From Parapedobacter flavus (GTDB lineage: Bacteria; Bacteroidota; Bacteroidia; Sphingobacteriales; Sphingobacteriaceae): DNA of 64,000 nt. Both the position numbers and the translations under genes were made by a program. Below the pieces are notes generated by a model. The model was not told the DNA's origin and did not search any database. It saw only the letters and a program-made list of their open reading frames with translations. The DNA is taken from the NCBI RefSeq assembly GCF_035818675.1, contig NZ_JAYKZZ010000001.1:785527-849526 (forward strand), given 5' to 3'. This document shows, piece by piece, positions 57,769 to 64,000 of this stretch; positions within the stretch are counted from its first letter, which is position 1, and each line of letters begins with the position of its first letter.

Positions 57769-60258
57769 TTAATTTTCGACGACCGGCTCGATGCTGAAGC
57801 CCGCCTGCTGCACCGTTTCGATGATTTGTTGTACGGAAGCACCGGCAGTTGATACCGTCAATATTTTGTCTTTGTTGTTCGTGTCTACGTCCCAATGCGC
57901 AACGCCGTCTAGCCGGTCGAGGTACGGCGTTACTGTGGCCACACAGCCGCCGCAGTTGATGTTTGTTTTAAATTGCAAATGTTGATTGTTGTTTTCCATT
58001 TTGTTTGAATTTATAGTCGTTGATGAATCGTTTATTTTTTTCCATTTCAGCCGCAAGCTGTTGCTCACTACACTCACACTACTCAAGGCCATTGCCGCTC
58101 CGGCGATCATCGGGTTGAGCAAAAAGCCATAGATGGGGTATAGTATCCCTGCTGCAATCGGGATGCCAATCAGGTTGTAAATGAATGCCCAGAACAGGTT
58201 CTGTTTGATGGTCGCCACGGTCTGCCTAGACAACCGTATGGCCTGCGGGATCTTTGTAAGGTCGGATGAAATGATGGTCATTTTTGCCACATCCATCGCA
58301 ATGTCGCTGCCTTTCCCCATCGCTATGCTTACATCGGCGGTAGCCAGCGCCGTACTGTCGTTGATGCCGTCGCCCACCATGGCCACGGTTTTCCCTTGCC
58401 GTTGGAGTTCTTTCACAAAATCCGCTTTATGCTGTGGCAAAACCTCTGCTTTATAATGCGCAATACCTGTTTGCTGCGCAATGGCTTTAGCCGTGGCTTC
58501 ATTGTCGCCCGTGAGCATGTAGAGCGCGATGCCCATTTCCTGCATTTGTTTGATGGCCGATACGGATGTTTCCTTTATCGTATCCGAAATGGCCAATACG
58601 GCCAGCGCATGTGTGCGGTCGGCAAACCAGATGACCGTTTTCGACTGCTTACCCCATTCGTCGGCCTGTTGTTGCAGTTCGGCTGCAATGGAAACGTTAT
58701 GCTCTACCAGAAGCCTTTTATTGCCCGCAAAATAAGTCTCGCCGTCGTATACCGCTTTCACCCCTTTGCCGGTGATGCTTTCAAATGCGGCCAAATCTAC
58801 CGCTGTCACGCCGGCGAGGTGATTGATCACTGCGGCTGCCAACGGGTGCTCGGATTGTTTTTCCAGGCTGAACAATACCTGTTTTGCCGTGTCGTCGCCG
58901 TTTAGCCATTTGGCGCCGGTTACTTCCGGCTTACCCTCGGTGATGGTCCCGGTCTTGTCTAATACCACGACATCTACCTTTTTCGCCAGCTCCAGGCTTT
59001 CGGCATCTTTAATGAGTATACCGTTTTCGGCGCCTTTGCCTACGCCTACCATGATGGCTGTCGGGGTGGCTAGGCCCAACGCGCAGGGACATGCGATAAC
59101 CAATACGGTGATGGCTGCCAACAACCCGTGTACAACGCCATTATCTCCCCCCAGCGCCACCCATAGGATAAACGTAAGGATGGCGATACCGATCACAATG
59201 GGAACGAAAATGCCGGCGATTTTATCGACAAGTTTCTGCACCGGAGCTTTGCTACCCTGCGCATCCTGCACCGTTTTGATGATTTGGGCAAGCATCGTTT
59301 CCTTGCCTACTTTCACCGCTTTGAACCGGAAGCTTCCCTTTTGGTTGATGGTGCCGGCGAAGACCTTTTCGTCTGCCTTTTTAAGCACTGGCAGCGGTTC
59401 GCCGCTTAGCATGCTTTCGTCCACATACGAGCTGCCGGAGATGACCATTCCATCCACCGCAATCTTTTCACCCGGCTTTACCAACACCACGTCATCCACA
59501 TGCACGTCCTCAATAGCGGTTTGTTGTTCCCGGCCATCGGCCAACACCAAGGTAACCGTTTTCGGTTGCAGGCCCATCAGTTTCTTGATAGCAGACGAGG
59601 TGTTGCCTTTCGCCCGTTCCTCCAATAATTTCCCGAGCAGTATGAATGCAACGATGACCGCTGCGGCTTCGAAGTACACGTGTGCCTCAAGGCCCAGTTC
59701 GTGCCAGAACTCGGGCATCAGCATATTAAAAACGCTGAATACATACGCGATACCGGTACTCAAGGCGACCAACGTATCCATGTTGGCTTTGCGGTGCTTG
59801 GCCTGCTTCCAGGCGTTGATATAAAAGCCCCGGCCCAACCACAGCACCACGGGCGTAGAAAGCACCCACATGATTTCATTGGCATAAGGCATGTTCATGA
59901 AAAACATTCCAATTACCACTACCGGTAAAGAAAGGGCAACAGCCCAGCTCGTTTTCCGTTTTAACGACCGGAATTGCTTCTCGTGGATGGCTTCCAATGT
60001 TTCCTGCCGGGTGTCTTCGCTTTCGAGGAGTAAATCATAACCCACTGAGCGGATGGCTTGCTGCAAAGCAAGCGGGTCGGTCAGCGCTGGCTGGTATTCA
60101 ACAGACAGTGTTGCCGTCGCGAAATTGACCGACGCGTCGACCACCCCCGTGGTTGATTTCGCCATGCTCTCCACGCTGGTCACACAGGATGCGCAGGTCA
60201 TGTTCAATACCGGGTAGGTTTGTTTTATTGAATTTTTATCTGCTGTTGATGTTGCCAT
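57769..60258 (-). CDS. copA: Copper-translocating P1B-type ATPase with fused CopZ-like C-terminal domain
   Basis: 829 residues. The N-terminal metal-binding domain has Cys22-Ala-Ser-Cys25 in LNMTCASCVTSVESMAKS. The pump shows the transmembrane site VIACPCALGLATPTAIM, DKTGT in VVVLDKTGTITEGKPEV, TGDNEATAKAIA and MVGDGINDSTALATADVSIA. The pump ends at LRLKWKKI as usual, but the frame runs on through a Ser/Thr/Asn linker into a second metal-binding domain with Cys in NINCGGCVATVTPYLDRLDG. An ATG at 57999 inside the frame could still start a separate 76-residue CopZ-like chaperone. It exports Cu(I) from the cytoplasm. The metal-sensing AraC gene lies 84 bp upstream. Confidence 0.93.
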   Translation of the reverse strand: MATSTADKNSIKQTYPVLNMTCASCVTSVESMAKSTTGVVDASVNFATATLSVEYQPALTDPLALQQAIRSVGYDLLLESEDTRQETLEAIHEKQFRSLKRKTSWAVALSLPVVVIGMFFMNMPYANEIMWVLSTPVVLWLGRGFYINAWKQAKHRKANMDTLVALSTGIAYVFSVFNMLMPEFWHELGLEAHVYFEAAAVIVAFILLGKLLEERAKGNTSSAIKKLMGLQPKTVTLVLADGREQQTAIEDVHVDDVVLVKPGEKIAVDGMVISGSSYVDESMLSGEPLPVLKKADEKVFAGTINQKGSFRFKAVKVGKETMLAQIIKTVQDAQGSKAPVQKLVDKIAGIFVPIVIGIAILTFILWVALGGDNGVVHGLLAAITVLVIACPCALGLATPTAIMVGVGKGAENGILIKDAESLELAKKVDVVVLDKTGTITEGKPEVTGAKWLNGDDTAKQVLFSLEKQSEHPLAAAVINHLAGVTAVDLAAFESITGKGVKAVYDGETYFAGNKRLLVEHNVSIAAELQQQADEWGKQSKTVIWFADRTHALAVLAISDTIKETSVSAIKQMQEMGIALYMLTGDNEATAKAIAQQTGIAHYKAEVLPQHKADFVKELQRQGKTVAMVGDGINDSTALATADVSIAMGKGSDIAMDVAKMTIISSDLTKIPQAIRLSRQTVATIKQNLFWAFIYNLIGIPIAAGILYPIYGFLLNPMIAGAAMALSSVSVVSNSLRLKWKKINDSSTTINSNKMENNNQHLQFKTNINCGGCVATVTPYLDRLDGVAHWDVDTNNKDKILTVSTAGASVQQIIETVQQAGFSIEPVVEN

Positions 60259-60342
60259 GTCTCACGCTGTTATCGTACCCTACAAAGGTGGCAACTAAAT
60301 CCGTTCTGGTCGTTGTGGAATTCTGGAATTGTTTTGTAAGAT

Positions 60343-60906
60343 TTACACCTGATCCAGCGGTTTCCGTTTATCTTCTTTGATTTTCTTGAAATGGCTGGGG
60401 GTAAGCCCGGTTACCTTTTTGAACTGATTGCTTAGGTAGGCCACACTCGAGTAGTTGAGGCGGTAGGCAATCTCGCTAAGGGTCAGTTCGTCATACACCA
60501 ATAGTTCCTTCACCTTTTCGATTTTCTGGGCGATAAAATATTTTTCGATGGTAGTGCCTTCCACTTCCGAAAACAGATTGGAAAGGTAGCTGTAATCGTG
60601 GTTGAGGGACTGGCTGAGCACATCCGATAGGTTGTATTTCTTATCGCTTTCTCGGTGATGCACCAATTCAATGATGATGGTCTTGATCTGCTCGATGATG
60701 CGGCTCTTCCTGTCGTCGATGAGTTCAAACCCCACGCTAGTCAACGCGCCATCCAACGCCTTCCTTTTCTCGCTCGACAATTCATGATCAAGTGTGACCT
60801 CGCCCAGTTTTATGCTGTTCGCACCTATGCCAAGTTTGTCCATCTCGTTTTGTACCACCATGATACAACGATTGCAGACCATATTTTTTATGAATAACTT
60901 GCTCAT
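60343..60906 (-). CDS. AraC-family regulator with CxxC metal-binding-like N-terminal domain
   Basis: 187 residues. The start KLFIKNMVCNRCIMVVQNEM mimics the first strand and CxxC loop of an HMA domain, and GANSIKLGEVTLDHELS-like sequence resembles the second strand. The C-terminal 100 residues are a standard AraC double helix-turn-helix: IEKYFIAQKIEKVKELLVYD, LTLSEIAYRLNYSSVAYLSN and QFKKVTGLTPSHFKKIKED. It most likely senses copper or a similar ion and controls the adjacent ATPase gene. It is shorter than usual AraC proteins because the sensor is only about 70 residues. Confidence 0.88.
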   Translation of the reverse strand: MSKLFIKNMVCNRCIMVVQNEMDKLGIGANSIKLGEVTLDHELSSEKRKALDGALTSVGFELIDDRKSRIIEQIKTIIIELVHHRESDKKYNLSDVLSQSLNHDYSYLSNLFSEVEGTTIEKYFIAQKIEKVKELLVYDELTLSEIAYRLNYSSVAYLSNQFKKVTGLTPSHFKKIKEDKRKPLDQV

Positions 60907-60957
60907 TTTGCTAAATATATCAAAGGTACGAAAAGAAAGCGGAGCACATATATATGC

Positions 60958-61425
60958 TTAAAAAAAGGGCCTGAAATGCGGTCTGCTGGTAAACGGTGAA
61001 AACACCCAGGGAATCGATGCGAGGATAATCAATAGGCCAATCGTGTACCATACGGCCATGGTTTTGAATTTGCTAGTGTCCACGGTTTTCCGCTTTGCTT
61101 TTACCGAACCGACAGTAATCAACACGACGGCTACGACCATCATCAAACTGTGTTCCATGCCGAAGAAACGAAGGTCCCGCTGGTGGACCGAATCGCTAAA
61201 ATCCCGAAGGAATTGATTGGCAAAGGGGCTGATGGTGTAGAGCCAGAGGCCCAATATCAGTTGGATGTGGGCGATAGTTGCCGTCCAATGGCGCACAGCA
61301 TCATCAAACCGGGAAAATTTCCTTTTGGAGAACCAACCGTTGTAGGCGCAACCCAAGGCAATAAGCAACGCAGCCAGCACAAGCCAGCGGACCAATGAAT
61401 GCGTTGCTAATAGCGTAGGATACAT
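60958..61425 (-). CDS. Four-helix membrane protein of unknown function
   Basis: 155 residues from ATG 61425; a longer frame to 61524 has no hydrophobic or conserved start. Four membrane segments are seen: SLVRWLVLAALLIALGCAYN, HIQLILGLWLYTISPF, SLMMVVAVVLITVGSV and VWYTIGLLIILASIPWVF. Several His residues (in ATHSLVRW, DAVRHWTATIAHIQL and MEHSLMM) are placed to bind haem or metal as in small b-type cytochromes, but this is inference. It follows the AraC gene region without an obvious link. Confidence 0.65.
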   Translation of the reverse strand: MYPTLLATHSLVRWLVLAALLIALGCAYNGWFSKRKFSRFDDAVRHWTATIAHIQLILGLWLYTISPFANQFLRDFSDSVHQRDLRFFGMEHSLMMVVAVVLITVGSVKAKRKTVDTSKFKTMAVWYTIGLLIILASIPWVFSPFTSRPHFRPFF

Positions 61426-61591
61426 GTCAGCGGCAATATTACGAAATTTATTCACCTGATTCCAGTCATAACGCGAACCGACTGATTTCCGTCGGGTATT
61501 GTCGGAGCGAACCAGGGATTTCAAGTCGCATAGCTGGATGTTTGTTCGGGCTGGTTACCGAAACAAACAAATCTGCCAGGATGATCCGGAT

Positions 61592-61990
61592 TTATAATTG
61601 CGCCGCCGACGCTGAATCGTAGGCGCCAGCGCTTTTTACAATAAATACCGTTCCGGCGGGGTCTTGAATCCAATGCATATTTTCGGGAAGTTGCTCTATT
61701 TCATCGCAGGTTTCAACACCGTGTGCTTGTAGGTGCTTCGCAGCGCTGCCCACATCAGGTACATTCAGTTCCAGCCAGGTTTCGGAATGCGTGTAATTAT
61801 CCACACAATCCAGCCAAACCTGATTGTTTCCGAATTTCACTTGGTGTGTTCTGGAGACCGTCGGATGGTCTATCGGTTTCTCTTCCACTTCCAACTTCAG
61901 AATATCCCTGTAAAAAGCAACCGTCTTTTCGTATTTGCTCTTCGGGATTTTGATTGCGATGTTTATCCCTCCTTCAAATTTTGTTTCCAT
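61592..61990 (-). CDS. VOC-family (glyoxalase/bleomycin resistance-like) protein
   Basis: 132 residues, one VOC domain with beta-alpha-beta-beta-beta repeats. It opens GGINIAIKIPKSKYEKTVAF and YRDILKLEVEEK, and ends PENMHWIQDPAGTVFIVKSA, the usual final strands. Candidate metal ligands (His in SRTHQVKF, Glu in WLELNVPD) are present. Substrate is unknown; such proteins range from glyoxalases to dioxygenases and antibiotic-binding proteins. Confidence 0.85.
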   Translation of the reverse strand: METKFEGGINIAIKIPKSKYEKTVAFYRDILKLEVEEKPIDHPTVSRTHQVKFGNNQVWLDCVDNYTHSETWLELNVPDVGSAAKHLQAHGVETCDEIEQLPENMHWIQDPAGTVFIVKSAGAYDSASAAQL

Positions 61991-62044
61991 GTACCGTTTT
62001 TTTGCTAAAATAACAAGTTATTTATTAATCACACCTGCCTCCCG

Positions 62045-63952
62045 TCAACCTTCATTATGCCATTCCCATACATTGTGATGGCTGGCTAAGGAGTCGATAT
62101 AATCCAGAAATCCACCGTAAAAATCGTGCTGTCCAATGGTGCTGCTGTCTCCAATTACAATCAGTTTTTTCCGGGCACGGGTCATGGCCACATTCATCCG
62201 CCTGGTGTCGGCTAGAAAGCCGATTTGCAGTGCTGCATTACTCCTCGTCAAACTGATGTAGATCACGTCTTTTTCTTGGCCTTGGAAGCTGTCAATGGTA
62301 TTCACTTGCAGCAGTCTTGAATAGGGCCGCAACCTTTCATCCTGCGCGATGATGTCACGTAGATAAAGTGATTGGGCCCGGTACGGCGTGATGATGCCGA
62401 TGCTTGGAAAGGCTGGGCCTGTAGGCGGGCCAAGGTTTGTGACCAAAGAAACAAGGTGTTTGTGTAAAAAGTGGGCCTCTTCCTTATTGGAGATGGCGTG
62501 ATCGACGACGGTTTCTTCAAACCCCGCGCCGGCCGTATCGATAAACAAGATCGGGCTGCCATCGCCGGGCAATGTCCAATGGGCTACGGTAGGCGCTGCC
62601 TGTAATCGGTCGGCGTAAAAGGCCATGGAGGGGTATTTCATAATCTGGGCATTCATCCTGTACTGTATCTCCAGCATCGATACGTGGGCGGGGTGTTGCG
62701 CGACTGATTTTTCGAACAAGGTATGGTATAATCCCCCGGTGGCCTGCCGGTTGGATTTTACCGTCGGGGGCAACTGGCAATGGTCGCCTGCTAGCACAAC
62801 GCAATCGGCTTTCAAGATAGGGATCCAACAGGCGGGTTCTAGTGCCTGTGCCGCTTCGTCGATGATAACGGTCTGGTACCGTCTATCGCGAATGGTGTAA
62901 TGGTTGGCGCCCACTAAGGTCGCGGTAATCACCTGCGCCCTGTTCAATACATCCTGCACTATATAATCCAGTAGCTGATCAACCTCTTTCCGGATTTTAT
63001 GAGCTTCGTCAAAAAGCGCTTTCCGCTGCTCCCGCTCGGCCTTTCCGAAATTGCGTTTGTATTTATGCGCCATGTCGATATAGGTTCGGGCTTGCTTCTC
63101 AAGGGTTCTGATCGTCTTACGGGAGGTGTGGCTGTCCACCCGGTCATCCAATGTGAGTTCTTGTAAGTGATCGGAAACCTTTACCGGGTTTCCAATGCGG
63201 ACTACCGATACGCCGGCCGCGTCAAGGCGTTCGGTCAATACGTCTACGGCCGTATTGCTCGGCGCGACGACGAGGAGCTGTTGGGGTCGCTGCTTCAAGA
63301 GCGCTTGCACCGCATAGACCAGCGTCGTCGTTTTACCCGTGCCGGGAGGCCCGTGCAAGATGGATAGGGGGCTTTCATCCAATATATGAGCTATCGCCTT
63401 GTTCTGGCTGGGGTTCAGGTTGCCGTTTTCATAGACGGGGTTGGGCGCAGGCTCGCGAACATCGGTTTCGCGCAGGAGCTGCCTCACCAGGTTGCCTTGT
63501 TTTTTATCGGTAAGCGCGAGGCTGGCTTCATGCAGTGCACGATGCATTTCTTTGTATGAATTTTCATCAAACAGCAGGTCGACCCCGAGCCTGCCCCCGC
63601 GGCTCCATGCTGGAAGTTCGTCTACCCGAAACGAAATCCGCATAGCGTCACGACCGGCAAATGCCACGACCCCCTGAAGTCGATCTTCCCGGGGATTATG
63701 GTTTGAAAACAAGGCAACCGGCATGCCGAACCTGAATCGATGACCTTCTTCGGGGTGGTTGTTTTTGCTTACCGTGATGGTCAGGTAATCACCCCGCCCT
63801 AATTCGCTATTGGTGATGGCAATGGGAAACCAAGTAACGCCAAGCGTAGTCCGTTCCCGAACGGAACGCTGCAGCAGCAGTGCTTCATGCTGGGCTTTAT
63901 CAAAAGCCTGTTCCTGATCCAACAACATTGCTAACTCGTTAAAATATTTCAT
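62045..63952 (-). CDS. UPF1/IGHMBP2-like superfamily 1 helicase
   Basis: 635 residues. An N-terminal beta-barrel region (about 30-130: DYLTITVSKNNHPEEGHRF, FRVDELPAWSRGGRLGVDLL) precedes the two RecA-like domains. Motif Q/I is LNPSQNKAIAHI then ILHGPPGTGKTTTLVYAVQA. Motif II is VIIDEAAQALEPACWIPILK, motif III VLAGDHCQLPPTVKSN, motif IV MLEIQYRMNAQIMKYPSMAF, motif V TIDSFQGQEKDVIYISLTRS and motif VI RRMNVAMTRARKKLIVIGD. It unwinds RNA or DNA with ATP in the 5'-3' direction by family analogy. The gene begins about 50 bp inside the window edge. Confidence 0.92.
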   Translation of the reverse strand: MKYFNELAMLLDQEQAFDKAQHEALLLQRSVRERTTLGVTWFPIAITNSELGRGDYLTITVSKNNHPEEGHRFRFGMPVALFSNHNPREDRLQGVVAFAGRDAMRISFRVDELPAWSRGGRLGVDLLFDENSYKEMHRALHEASLALTDKKQGNLVRQLLRETDVREPAPNPVYENGNLNPSQNKAIAHILDESPLSILHGPPGTGKTTTLVYAVQALLKQRPQQLLVVAPSNTAVDVLTERLDAAGVSVVRIGNPVKVSDHLQELTLDDRVDSHTSRKTIRTLEKQARTYIDMAHKYKRNFGKAEREQRKALFDEAHKIRKEVDQLLDYIVQDVLNRAQVITATLVGANHYTIRDRRYQTVIIDEAAQALEPACWIPILKADCVVLAGDHCQLPPTVKSNRQATGGLYHTLFEKSVAQHPAHVSMLEIQYRMNAQIMKYPSMAFYADRLQAAPTVAHWTLPGDGSPILFIDTAGAGFEETVVDHAISNKEEAHFLHKHLVSLVTNLGPPTGPAFPSIGIITPYRAQSLYLRDIIAQDERLRPYSRLLQVNTIDSFQGQEKDVIYISLTRSNAALQIGFLADTRRMNVAMTRARKKLIVIGDSSTIGQHDFYGGFLDYIDSLASHHNVWEWHNEG

Positions 63953-64000
63953 AACATTGTTGTCCGGTAAACCCGGGATTTAGTTTTATTTGTCAGTCCC

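Noticed and set aside
58823..59824. Long plus-strand open frame of 333 codons
   Set aside because: It lies entirely antisense to the copper ATPase, whose motifs are unmistakable; long antisense frames are expected from its codon use.

Overview
The window looks like chromosomal DNA of a Bacteroidota bacterium, most likely family Sphingobacteriaceae (a Parapedobacter- or Pedobacter-like organism with GC near 50%). The evidence is TAnnTTTG -7 promoter boxes (upstream of 21804, 26379, 32104, 41581 and others), the near absence of Shine-Dalgarno leaders, a secreted DUF6443/RHS gene pair, BamA-like, RND/TolC and NfuA genes of Bacteroidota type, and ECF sigma/anti-sigma operons. I saw no rRNA, tRNA, CRISPR array or complete insertion sequence.

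Layout. 1-2700: accessory region on the minus strand with a secreted CHAP/NlpC-like amidase, an overlapping membrane protein, a repeat-rich non-coding stretch, a small helix-turn-helix protein and a Crp-family regulator. 2700-11830: the most unusual part. It holds a LytS/LytR two-component pair facing a minus-strand block of four type II secretion/pseudopilin-like genes, a previously unmarked 52-residue Thr-rich lanthipeptide-like precursor, a stand-alone receiver protein and a full-length LanB dehydratase. Two 40-bp elements that match at 34 of 40 positions, each with two GCTATAA direct repeats exactly 22 bp apart, lie in front of lytS and in front of the pseudopilin operon. This suggests LytR controls both. 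No LanC, peptide exporter, GspE ATPase or secretin lies nearby. 11890-19600: a peptidase S74 protein followed by a two-gene RHS polymorphic toxin system with an AT-rich toxin tip and immunity gene. 19993-33600: secreted and envelope proteins, aldose epimerase, M23 peptidase, ClC channel, a dehydrogenase/methyltransferase operon, a BamA/TamA-like lipoprotein and a sugar kinase.

33822-39351: an RND efflux operon (adaptor, pump, TolC channel). 39444-53770: housekeeping genes (GlcNAc kinase-like, glutathione peroxidase, thymidine kinase, split transketolase, Nfu, adenylosuccinate lyase) mixed with two ECF sigma-factor operons. 53893-57526: a run of small stress-type proteins, a single-domain receiver, a topoisomerase IB and an AI-2E family permease. 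57769-60906: a copper ATPase with a CopZ-like domain fused to its C-terminus, and an AraC regulator carrying a CxxC metal-binding-like head. 60958-63952: small genes and a UPF1-like helicase.

The best candidate for a new system is the LytSR-linked pseudopilin plus orphan lanthipeptide locus (about 2969-11822). All family assignments come from reading motifs in the sequence; no database search was run.
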